A stretch of 64,000 nucleotides of DNA from JABDIP01 sp965227455 (lineage in GTDB: Bacteria; Pseudomonadota; Alphaproteobacteria; DSM-16000; Inquilinaceae), in the NCBI GenBank assembly GCA_965227455.1, contig OZ245752.1, forward strand, positions 5,332,001-5,396,000, written 5' to 3'. Within the stretch, counting starts at the first letter, position 1; every line of letters starts with the position of its first letter. The translations under genes were made by a program, and so were the position numbers. A model generated the notes under the pieces. It did not search any database. It was not told the origin of the DNA and was given only the letters and a program-made list of their open reading frames with translations. Positions 21,396 through 28,785 of the stretch are shown here, in pieces.

Positions 21396-22505
21396 ATGAA
21401 GCAGATCGTCGCCTGGTTTCAACGGAATCTGGCGGACCCGCAGGTTGTCCTTCTGATCATCCTGCTGGTCGGCATTACGGCTGCGATTGCCTTCGTGGCC
21501 GATATGCTGGTGCCGGTGATCGCCGCGATCGTTATCGCCTATCTGCTGCAGGGCCTTGTGGGGCGGATGGAAGCGCTCGGGGTGCCGCACCTGATTTCCG
21601 TGACGACGGTGTTCCTCGCCTTCATGGCCTTCCTGCTGTTCCTGGCGCTGGTGGTGCTGCCGTTGCTGGTGGGGCAGGTGACCCAGCTCGTCCAGCAGGT
21701 GCCGTTGATGGTGACGGAAGGCCAGGCGCTGGTGATGCGCCTGCCGGAACGCTATCCGGATTTCATCTCCGAGAGCCAGGCGCGGGAATTCACTGCCCGG
21801 CTGGGGCGGGAATTGCTGATCCTGGGGCAGCAGGTCCTGTCCTACTCGTTCTCGTCACTGGTGGCGGTGCTCACCATGGTCGTCTACGTGATCCTGGTGC
21901 CCGTCCTGGTGTTCTTCCTGATCAAGGACAAGGACCGGCTGATTGCCTGGCTCACCGGCTTCCTGCCCCATGAGCGCCAGCTCAGCACACAGGTCTGGAG
22001 CGAGGTCAACGCCCAGATCGCCAATTATGTTCGGGGCAAGTTCTGGGAGATCCTGATCGTCGGCTGGGTGACGTTCATCGTGATGGCCTTCCTGGGCCTG
22101 CAATTCGCCGCCCTGATCGCCGCCATCACCGGCCTGTCGGTGCTGATCCCCTTCGTCGGCGCAGCCGTGGTGACGGCGCCGGTGGCGATCGTCGCCTATT
22201 TCCAATGGGGGCTCGAGCCGCAATTCTTCTATGTGCTGATCGCCTATGGCGTGATCCAGGCCTTGGACGGCAATGCGCTGGTGCCCCTGCTGTTCAGCGA
22301 GGCGGTCAACCTGCACCCGGTCGCGATCATCGTGGCCATCCTGTTTTTCGGCGGGCTGTGGGGCGTGTGGGGCGTGTTCTTCGCCATTCCGCTGGCCACG
22401 GTGGTTCAGGCCGTGCTGCGCGCCTGGCCGAAACACAAGCCGGACCACGAGGACGAGCCCAAGGCGGATAACGACTCCGAACCCAAGACCATCGCGGCGG
22501 AGTGA
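21396..22505 (+). CDS. AI-2E/PerM family membrane transporter
   Basis: A 369-residue polytopic membrane protein with about eight membrane segments. The pattern includes the first pair VVLLIILLVGITAAIAFVAD and VIAAIVIAYLLQ, the long central amphipathic region QVTQLVQQVPLM, the VLVFFLIKDKDRL segment and the C-terminal VNLHPVAIIVAILFFGGLWG, which is characteristic of this family (former UPF0118). Some members export autoinducer-2 or ions; the substrate here is unknown. A charged cytoplasmic tail follows. It converges on the HD-GYP gene. Confidence 0.85.
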   Translation: MKQIVAWFQRNLADPQVVLLIILLVGITAAIAFVADMLVPVIAAIVIAYLLQGLVGRMEALGVPHLISVTTVFLAFMAFLLFLALVVLPLLVGQVTQLVQQVPLMVTEGQALVMRLPERYPDFISESQAREFTARLGRELLILGQQVLSYSFSSLVAVLTMVVYVILVPVLVFFLIKDKDRLIAWLTGFLPHERQLSTQVWSEVNAQIANYVRGKFWEILIVGWVTFIVMAFLGLQFAALIAAITGLSVLIPFVGAAVVTAPVAIVAYFQWGLEPQFFYVLIAYGVIQALDGNALVPLLFSEAVNLHPVAIIVAILFFGGLWGVWGVFFAIPLATVVQAVLRAWPKHKPDHEDEPKADNDSEPKTIAAE

Positions 22506-22586
22506 CCGCCCTCGGCTCTACCGCCCGCTCGGGCAGCGCAATCTCTTGAGAATGTCTTGAGGACCGTGTCGGCGCGGCCGCGATCC

Positions 22587-23267
22587 CTACCAGTCGCGAT
22601 AGGTCTCGTAGACCATCCGCATGCTTTCGCTCAGATTCTGGAAGATGGTCAGGATCAGCGGGTCGAAATGGCCGGGCTTGGTACGCCGATCGCCCCGCAG
22701 AATGATGTCCACGGCGTCCTGATGACTGAGGCCCGCCTTGTAGGATCGCTCCATGCGGAGCGCGTCATAGGTATCCGCGACCGCCACGATGCGGGCCCCG
22801 ATCGGTATGGCGCATCCGGCCAGCCGATAGGGATAGCCGCTGCCGTCCCAGCGCTCGTGGTGGCTGAGCGCGATGGCTGCGGCCAGTTGCATGGTCGGGT
22901 GTCGGCCGGCGGACAGCATGCGATGGCCGATCACCGTATGGTTCTGCATGGTGGCCCGCTCTAGATCGTCCAGCGGGCCCGGCTTGTCGATGATCTGACC
23001 CGGAATATGCAGCTTCCCGACATCGTGCAGGGCGGCCGCCTGCTGCAGCCGGGCGGCGGCAGCTTTCGACCAGCCGAGCCGGCCGGCCAGCAGCGACGAA
23101 TAGAGGCCGATCCGCCGCATGTGACGGCCGGATTCCCGGTTCAGGCTGTCGGTCGTGCGGATCAGGCCGCTGGCATGCATCGCATCGCTTCCGCCAAACA
23201 GCCAGTCGGAGGCGGGCGGGAGCTGCGGCGCGATGGCGGCGGGCATTCCGAGCATGCCGTCAGGCAT
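22587..23267 (-). CDS. HD-GYP domain protein (probable c-di-GMP phosphodiesterase)
   Basis: A 226-residue protein consisting almost only of an HD-GYP domain. Metal-binding residues are visible in HDVGKL (about 81-86), NHTVIGH, LSHHERWDGSGYP and VADTYDAL. The GYP signature is complete, so hydrolysis of cyclic di-GMP is the expected activity. There is no receiver or sensory domain; the 50 N-terminal residues are short and include the start of the helical bundle. GGGAG lies eight bases before the ATG. It stands alone between an AI-2E-type permease and the two-component system. Confidence 0.82.
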   Translation of the reverse strand: MPDGMLGMPAAIAPQLPPASDWLFGGSDAMHASGLIRTTDSLNRESGRHMRRIGLYSSLLAGRLGWSKAAAARLQQAAALHDVGKLHIPGQIIDKPGPLDDLERATMQNHTVIGHRMLSAGRHPTMQLAAAIALSHHERWDGSGYPYRLAGCAIPIGARIVAVADTYDALRMERSYKAGLSHQDAVDIILRGDRRTKPGHFDPLILTIFQNLSESMRMVYETYRDW

Positions 23268-23469
23268 TCACGGACTCCCACCGGATTGACACGGTACTGG
23301 TTGCTGGAAACGTTTCGGGACGGGGGCGCAATAGATGTGGGTCCTATACAATCCTATGACCGCGCGTGGCTCTGCAACGCGACGACTCGCTCAACCGTCA
23401 GCCTAGGGTGAGCCCGCGGTGACAGTTTGTGTGAATTCTGTGACATTGATTCAATTTGAACCGATTTGT

Positions 23470-23489
23470 AGCAATGTCAATGCATTGCT
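23470..23489. repeat. Short inverted repeat in the 23.3-23.5 kb intergenic region
   Basis: Arms AGCAATG and CATTGCT separated by six bases, in a 266-bp AT-rich gap between the kinase 3' end and the HD-GYP 5' end. It could be a regulator site upstream of the HD-GYP gene. No other evidence supports this. Confidence 0.3.
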
Positions 23490-23533
23490 TAACCTGAGGT
23501 CGAGGATTTCCGGCACTTAGACCGAATCTTGCG

Positions 23534-25078
23534 TCAGGCGGCCCGTGGCAGGCTCACCCGGACGCGCAATCCGCCGGATGATCGGTTCTCGGCGATCACC
23601 TTGCCGCCCACCGCCTCGACGTTCTGGCGCACGATCCACAGCCCGATCCCGAAATGGGCGCCGGAATCCCGGCCGTCCGGCTCCTGACCGTCCGGCGGCG
23701 GCTGGCGCTCGGAAATGTAGCGCTCGAAGATGCGGTACAGGTTCGTCGGATCGACGCCGGGGCCGTTGTCCTCGATGGTCAGTTCCGCTGTCTTGCCGTT
23801 GCGGTGCACGCCGACATCGATACGGCCGTTGGGCGGTGAGAAGCTGACGGCGTTGTCGACCAGATTCTCGATCACTGTTTCCAAGAGGTCTTCATTGGCC
23901 CGAACAACGACGCTTTTGTCGATGCTCAGGACAAAACGCGGCTGCAGCTTGATATCCAGACCGGCATATCCGCCCAGCATGCGGCGCACCAGATCCGACA
24001 GATCCACATTGCGCCAGGGAGGCTCCAGCAGGTCGGCGGTCGCGTCCTCGATGTGCTGGGCGACCGATACCAGATTGTCCAGGCGGTGCACCGACTGCTC
24101 GATCATGTCGATCGCCCGGGTGCCGCGGGAATTGGCCGGCACCAGGCGTTTCAGCGGCTCGACCGACTGCCGGATAACGCCGATCGGCGTCTTGAATGCG
24201 TGGGCATTGTCCTCGGCCGCCTGCCGGATCCGGTCCGCAGAGCTGCGCAGGCTTTCCACCAGCCGGTCGAAATCGAGCGCCACGGATTGCAGTTCCGGCA
24301 AGGTGTTTTGGGCGGCGAAGGATTCCGCGTTGACCGGGTCGTTGCCAATCTGCCGGGCCAGTCCACCGAACCGCCTCAGATTGCGCCAGATGCCCAGGAA
24401 GATCGCCAGAACCAGCACCGCCATGACGGCGTAGATCAGGGCTGCGACCCGGACTTCCGGCGTCTTCCAATAGGGCTGGCCGATCGAAGAGCCGACGATG
24501 GCCTCGGAATCCTGCGACGTCACGATCGCCCAGCAGCCGAACTCGGTGTTGACCGGGGTGATCGACGTCAGCACCTCCTGGCCGCCATCCTGGGTCGGAA
24601 AGCGCATGGCCAGCGGCACATTGCCGCTGCAGGTCTGGGTCAGCCGCCCGAGGATGCCCTGGCCCACCAGCTCCTCGCGGTCGCGCTCCTGCGCCTCGAC
24701 GGACACCGGCGGGGCGGAGGCGACATAGAAGAAGCCCAGCGCGTCGGGGACTTCCGCCGGCCGTAGCAGGATGCGCACCCGGGCATCGCTCTGCACGAAC
24801 TGCGACAGGTCCTGGACGATTTCGCTGGGGATGCCGGTCTCGGCATTCTGCAGGACGCGCGCCAGCGAGCGGGCGATCAATTCGCCCTGCAGCTGCGCGT
24901 CGCGCAGCAGCAATTCGCGCTTCTCCCGGTCGGCCGCCAGGAACTGCTGATAGATCAGGATCGGCACGGTCAGGAACACTATGACCAGCACCAGCATTCT
25001 GATCGCAAGAGACCGCAGAAACCATGGCGTTCGCAGGACGGCAGCGCTGTCTTCGCGCTCCTGCGAGTCGTCAGCCAC
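23534..25078 (-). CDS. Sensor histidine kinase, ChvG-like
   Basis: Membrane kinase of 514 residues. A first membrane helix lies near residues 25-45 (RMLVLVIVFLTVPILIYQQF). A periplasmic sensor domain of about 170 residues follows, then a second helix (VAALIYAVMAVLVLAIFLGIW). HAMP-like and dimerisation regions come next, with phosphoaccepting H293 in HAFKTPIGVI, and then the ATPase domain with N box (ENLVDNAVSFSP), G1 (DNGPGVD) and GIGLWIV. The layout matches ChvG-type envelope-stress kinases of alphaproteobacteria. Its start overlaps the end of the response regulator gene by eight bases, so the two form a coupled pair. Confidence 0.85.
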   Translation of the reverse strand: MADDSQEREDSAAVLRTPWFLRSLAIRMLVLVIVFLTVPILIYQQFLAADREKRELLLRDAQLQGELIARSLARVLQNAETGIPSEIVQDLSQFVQSDARVRILLRPAEVPDALGFFYVASAPPVSVEAQERDREELVGQGILGRLTQTCSGNVPLAMRFPTQDGGQEVLTSITPVNTEFGCWAIVTSQDSEAIVGSSIGQPYWKTPEVRVAALIYAVMAVLVLAIFLGIWRNLRRFGGLARQIGNDPVNAESFAAQNTLPELQSVALDFDRLVESLRSSADRIRQAAEDNAHAFKTPIGVIRQSVEPLKRLVPANSRGTRAIDMIEQSVHRLDNLVSVAQHIEDATADLLEPPWRNVDLSDLVRRMLGGYAGLDIKLQPRFVLSIDKSVVVRANEDLLETVIENLVDNAVSFSPPNGRIDVGVHRNGKTAELTIEDNGPGVDPTNLYRIFERYISERQPPPDGQEPDGRDSGAHFGIGLWIVRQNVEAVGGKVIAENRSSGGLRVRVSLPRAA

Positions 25079-25877
25079 CCTCGCGCCTCCAACGGTAGCC
25101 GAAGCCTGGATAGTTCTCGATCATGTCGAACTTCGAATCTTCCGCACGAAACTTCTGTCTGATCCGCTTGATGAATGCGCGCACATTGGCGCGGAATCCG
25201 GCCGCGCCATAGCCGGCGATGAAGCCGGCCCCGCGGGCCAGATCGTAGATCTCGCGATAGGACAGGTCTTCACCGGCGCGCGACGCCATGACCCGGACGA
25301 TCTTGAATTCGGTCAGCGTCAGATCGACCTGACGCCCGCGCCAGGTGGCGCGGCAGGCGCCCAGATGCAGTTCCAGCGGACCGAAGCTCATGGTCTCCGA
25401 TCCCGCCGCGGCGCCCTCTTCGCCCGACTGCGCCTTCTGGCCGCCGGTTATGAGCTGCATGCGCTTCAGCAGGATCGAGAAGCTGCGCGATTTCTCGACA
25501 TAGTCGATGGCGCCGCCGGCCAGGGCCGATTCCTCGTAGATCTGGTCGCTGAGCACGGTCAGGAAGATCACCGGCACGTCGATTCCGTCGTCGCGCAGGC
25601 GGCGCAGCACCTCGATCCCGTCCAGATTGGGCATGCGCCAATCCAGCAGGATGATATCGGCGCGTCCGCCTTCGGATTGGAAGTAGGCCAGCGCGGCTTC
25701 CCCACCGTCGAAGGACACCACGTCGTATCCTTCGTCCAACAGGTTCATGCCGAGCGCCTCGCGGAAGAGCTCGTCGTCGTCTATCAGCGCGACGCGGACC
25801 GCGTCAGCTTCGTCTGTCGTCCGCTTGGGCGACGAGGGTTGATAGGCAGCGTTGGTCGACATCGATGGCATCGTCAT
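25071..25877 (-). CDS. Response regulator with winged-helix output, ChvI-like
   Basis: A two-domain regulator of 268 residues. The receiver domain has the acidic pocket IDDDE, the phosphoacceptor D79 in LLDWRMPNLDG and the Thr/Lys positions FLTVLSD and YVEKSRS. The OmpR-type winged-helix domain includes LTLTEFKIVRVMASRAGEDL and RANVRAFIKRIRQKFR. The unusual sequence AIDYVEKSRSF at the receiver end, and an N-terminal tail of about 27 residues before VRVALIDDDE, set it somewhat apart from classical ChvI. Several starts are possible (25880, 25877, 25871 and 25862) and none has a clear ribosome site. All lie inside the upstream lipoprotein gene. Confidence 0.83.
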   Translation of the reverse strand: MTMPSMSTNAAYQPSSPKRTTDEADAVRVALIDDDELFREALGMNLLDEGYDVVSFDGGEAALAYFQSEGGRADIILLDWRMPNLDGIEVLRRLRDDGIDVPVIFLTVLSDQIYEESALAGGAIDYVEKSRSFSILLKRMQLITGGQKAQSGEEGAAAGSETMSFGPLELHLGACRATWRGRQVDLTLTEFKIVRVMASRAGEDLSYREIYDLARGAGFIAGYGAAGFRANVRAFIKRIRQKFRAEDSKFDMIENYPGFGYRWRREGG

Positions 25878-26262
25878 CACTGGTTACGTCGTATGACAAT
25901 ACCCGAAAGTTCCGCGTGGTCACTTCCATGAAGAACAGCAACTCAAGAACGCAGGCATCGGAGGCGTACTGCCACGACAGGGCTGGCGGGATCTCTTTCA
26001 CCCAGATCGGCTCGCCCAGAAGATTGCGCACTGCGTCCTCGTCAAAACCGACGACGCTGGCGAGACCGTCTGGAACGTCTTCGCTATCCCGGAGCGGCGG
26101 CACGGGTTTGACTGGTGGAATCGGAACGGCCGCCAATTGCTCGACGGCATCCGACGACTCTACCGCTTCGGGCGGCGTTTCGGCAGCCTGATCCAACATG
26201 GTGCAAGCACCAAGCAGAAATGCGGCAACCGCAGCCCCCAACCATCGATGTCCATGCTTCAT
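25804..26262 (-). CDS. Lipoprotein of unknown function overlapping the response regulator gene
   Basis: A 152-residue protein with a lipoprotein signal: ATG at 26262, then a hydrophobic stretch and the lipobox LLGAC near residues 16-20. The mature part has a Pro/Glu-rich linker and a small domain reading FDEDAVRNLLGEPIWVKEIP and SWQYASDACVLELLFFME. This resembles the SmpA/OmlA-like small lipoproteins in layout; I do not claim membership. The last 58-76 bases overlap the 5' part of the response regulator gene in another frame, depending on which start is used. The overlap implies coupled expression, and the lipoprotein may report envelope state to the kinase. Confidence 0.75.
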   Translation of the reverse strand: MKHGHRWLGAAVAAFLLGACTMLDQAAETPPEAVESSDAVEQLAAVPIPPVKPVPPLRDSEDVPDGLASVVGFDEDAVRNLLGEPIWVKEIPPALSWQYASDACVLELLFFMEVTTRNFRVLSYDVTSDDDAIDVDQRCLSTLVAQADDRRS

Positions 26263-26953
26263 CAGAGCACGATGTCCGAAGTCGGTGTCCAGGTTATCCA
26301 AGACGCGATCTTTGCTGTTGTACCGCATCTGGTGTTTCCGGCCCCTCCACTGACTTATATTGCCAAGTCGATCGACAATGAGCAGTCGGTACAGAAGAAC
26401 CCATGTTTGGCTAAAAAACAGTTTAGAAGGCGGGGTCTACGAGTCAATCTCGGCATGAGGGGCGGGGGTCGGCCTCAGTCCCTGCGTTCCGCCAATGCTT
26501 GTGACCGGACTCGTTTGACGTCCCGATACGTCGTTTGTAACACCATGAGATTCAAGCAGGAATTGGCCGAACCTTGGGATGTCACAACTTTGACACAACA
26601 GCAATGCGGTACATCTTGATAGCTTCCTCCTCGTCCATGTTATCAATCTCTGGCGGGCGCTCCTGGGGCACCCGCCAATTTTTTTTGCCTTTTCTCCCCC
26701 TCCCTGTGGCCGATAAGTCACAGAATTCGCACACCCTTTTCGGGATAATCCTGGCACCTTCCGTGGACCAGCGCGGATGTGAGGCGTCAGGCCGGAACGG
26801 CCGGACCCTGTTGCCGCGATCAGATGAGGGCTGCTGCGTTCGAACCTTTCGACCGAAACCCCCGAGTTGCCAACTCAGGTCCTGCGGCCCGACCAGCGGC
26901 CGCCAAATTCGTGTGCCGTCCTGACCCCCGCCATGACCCCCGGCCACCGCTCC
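26263..26953. other. Long intergenic region (about 690 bases), no supported protein gene
   Basis: The region between the two divergent genes has no open frame with protein-like composition. A clear terminator-like hairpin lies at 26651-26687. Its T-run is on the plus strand, although no plus-strand gene ends there. A short untranslated RNA ending at that site is possible. The stretch 26270-26420 is AT-rich and probably holds the promoter of the lipoprotein/two-component operon. Confidence 0.45.
26651..26687 (+). terminator. Rho-independent terminator-like hairpin, possibly of a small RNA
   Basis: Perfect 7-bp arms TGGCGGG and CCCGCCA enclose a 15-base GC-rich loop and are followed, one A later, by eight T. 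This is one of the best factor-independent terminators in the window. No plus-strand coding sequence precedes it for about 4 kb, so it may end a non-coding transcript started somewhere in 26270-26600. Confidence 0.6.
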
Positions 26954-27784
26954 ATGGATAGAAACACAGATCGCCTGCGTCCGAGTCTGCGCGCATTCTT
27001 GCGGTCCGGTTGTCTCGCGCTCGGTCTCTTGATGATCCTGGGCGGTGCAGCCGCTGGCGGCGGTTTGACCGGCATTCTCGGCATGGATGACCGCGTTCCG
27101 GTCGAATCCGATGCCTGGCCATGGTCCGCGATCGGCCGGGTGAACCTGCCGACCGGCGGATTCTGCACCGGTGCGGCGATCGGCCCGAGGCACGTCCTGA
27201 CGGCGGCCCATTGCCTCTATGACCATGAAAGATTGGCGTGGTTTCGCGCCGACGAGCTGGAATTCGTCGCCGGCGGCACCGGAGAAGGCGACGATTCAGC
27301 GACCGGCACAGCGCTGGTGTTCGCAATCGACGAAGCCCAATACCACGATGTCGCGATTGAGGAGCCCACGCGGAACTGGGCGATCCTGGTGATCGACCGG
27401 CCCTTGGGGCTGCGCCCGATCCCCTGGCGCGTGATCGGCCAACCGGGCCTGCTCGAGGCCCTGGAGGACGGCAAGGCGACCCTCGTGCGGGCCGGTTTCA
27501 GCGAGGACAGTGCCGACCGGCTTTCGGCCCATTTCGGCTGCGACGTGGCCGGTATCAGCCGGGTCAACGGCCTGATGCTGCACGGATGCGACGCCACGCT
27601 GGGCGATGCCGGCTCGCCGCTGCTGCTGGTGCGGCCGGGCGGCGATGCCGAATTGCTGGCCATCAACGTTGCCGTGCAGCACGATGCCGGAACCTCCGTC
27701 GGAGTGGCGGTGCCGGCATCGGCTTTTGACGAGACGGCCCGGATCACCGTTTTCCACGATACCAATCCGCCGGCGACCTACTAG
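26954..27784 (+). CDS. Trypsin-fold protein lacking catalytic Asp and Ser (serine protease homologue)
   Basis: An exported protein of about 276 residues with the chymotrypsin/trypsin fold. A signal/anchor segment covers residues 20-40. The His of the triad is present in VLTAAHC (H86), and the neighbouring Cys71 and Cys87 match the conserved disulfide around it. At the Asp position the sequence is RNWAILVID, so Asn141 replaces the usual Asp of DWAxL. At the nucleophile the motif GDSGSP reads GDAGSP, so Ala219 replaces the Ser. Two losses in one gene with an otherwise intact frame point to a non-catalytic protein, perhaps a binder or regulator. Start codons at 26933 and 26954 are both possible and neither has a ribosome site. 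The downstream gene is cysD. Confidence 0.8.
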   Translation: MDRNTDRLRPSLRAFLRSGCLALGLLMILGGAAAGGGLTGILGMDDRVPVESDAWPWSAIGRVNLPTGGFCTGAAIGPRHVLTAAHCLYDHERLAWFRADELEFVAGGTGEGDDSATGTALVFAIDEAQYHDVAIEEPTRNWAILVIDRPLGLRPIPWRVIGQPGLLEALEDGKATLVRAGFSEDSADRLSAHFGCDVAGISRVNGLMLHGCDATLGDAGSPLLLVRPGGDAELLAINVAVQHDAGTSVGVAVPASAFDETARITVFHDTNPPATY

Positions 27785-27971
27785 CGGTAGCGTCGTCCGG
27801 AGCCGTCACGCTGGGCGTTGACCGGTTTCGAGCATCCAGACAGGATTTTGGCCGTTGATCCGCAACGCCTTGCGTGGCGGTGCCCTTTTTGGTTGATGTC
27901 CGTACAACTAATCCTTAAGTCCATTCGTAGAATATAAACGTTTTCCCAAAATTCACTGTAGTTTAGGGCTG

Positions 27972-28775
27972 ATGCGCATGAACGGCCATCTCGACGACCT
28001 CGAGGCCCGCTCGATCTACATCCTGCGCGAGGCGTTCAACAGGATCGAGCCCCTGGGGATGCTGTGGTCCATCGGCAAGGACAGCAATGCCCTGCTGTGG
28101 ATGGCGCGGAAGGCCTTCTACGGCCGGGTTCCCTTTCCGGTGATCCAGTTGGATACCGAGATGGAACTGCCGGAGGTCTACGCCTTTCGCGACACGCTGG
28201 TCCCCGACTGGGGGCTCAACCTGAGGGTCGAGACCTGCCCGCCCGAGGCCGACATGGACCAGACCCTGCCGCCCGGCGCCCGGGCCGCCGCCCGCAAGAC
28301 CGCCGGGCTGCGCAATCTGATGGAGCGCGACCAGTACCGCGGCATGATCCTCGGAATCCGCCGCGACGAGCAGAGCACCCGCGCCAAGGAGCGGGTCTTC
28401 AGCCCGAGGAGCGCGGACGGGGCGTGGGATTTCCGCGATCAGCCGCCGGAGTTCTGGGACCAGTACAAGACCGAATTCCCCGAAGGCACCCATGTCCGCA
28501 TCCATCCCCTGCTGCATTGGACCGAGCTCGACATCTGGCGCTATACCAAGCGCGAGAAGATCCCGGTCGTGCCGCTCTATTTTGCGAGGGATGGCAAGCG
28601 GTACCGGTCGCTGGGCGAGAAGAACATCACCTTTCCGGTCGACAGCAACGCCGACACCATCGACGCGATCATCGCCGAGCTCGAGGTGACCCGGACCCCC
28701 GAGCGGGCCGGCCGGTCCATGGACCATGAATCCGAGGACGCCTTCGAGCGTCTGCGCAGCGACGGCTATATGTGA
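27972..28775 (+). CDS. cysD: Sulfate adenylyltransferase small subunit (CysD/NodP type)
   Basis: ATP sulfurylase catalytic subunit of 267 residues, making APS from sulfate and ATP. The PP-loop is WSIGKDSN (about residues 32-39) in the normal CysD form SIGKDS. Other family segments are ARKAFYGRVPFPVIQLDT, GIRRDEQSTRAKERVFSPR, HPLLHWTELDIWRYT and SLGEKNITFPV. The ATG follows a TTTAGGG sequence. It is directly upstream of cysNC (10 bp). No PAPS reductase or sulfite reductase genes follow, so the pair may serve PAPS production for sulfation (as NodPQ does) as well as assimilation. The 187-bp upstream gap is AT-rich near the start and probably holds the promoter. Confidence 0.9.
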   Translation: MRMNGHLDDLEARSIYILREAFNRIEPLGMLWSIGKDSNALLWMARKAFYGRVPFPVIQLDTEMELPEVYAFRDTLVPDWGLNLRVETCPPEADMDQTLPPGARAAARKTAGLRNLMERDQYRGMILGIRRDEQSTRAKERVFSPRSADGAWDFRDQPPEFWDQYKTEFPEGTHVRIHPLLHWTELDIWRYTKREKIPVVPLYFARDGKRYRSLGEKNITFPVDSNADTIDAIIAELEVTRTPERAGRSMDHESEDAFERLRSDGYM

Positions 28776-28785
28776 GCCCCGACCC

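Noticed and set aside
26582..26640. 18-codon minus-strand frame starting MDEEEAIKMY
   Set aside because: It looks protein-like and follows a hairpin like a leader peptide would, but it has no good ribosome site and no downstream gene that it could control.
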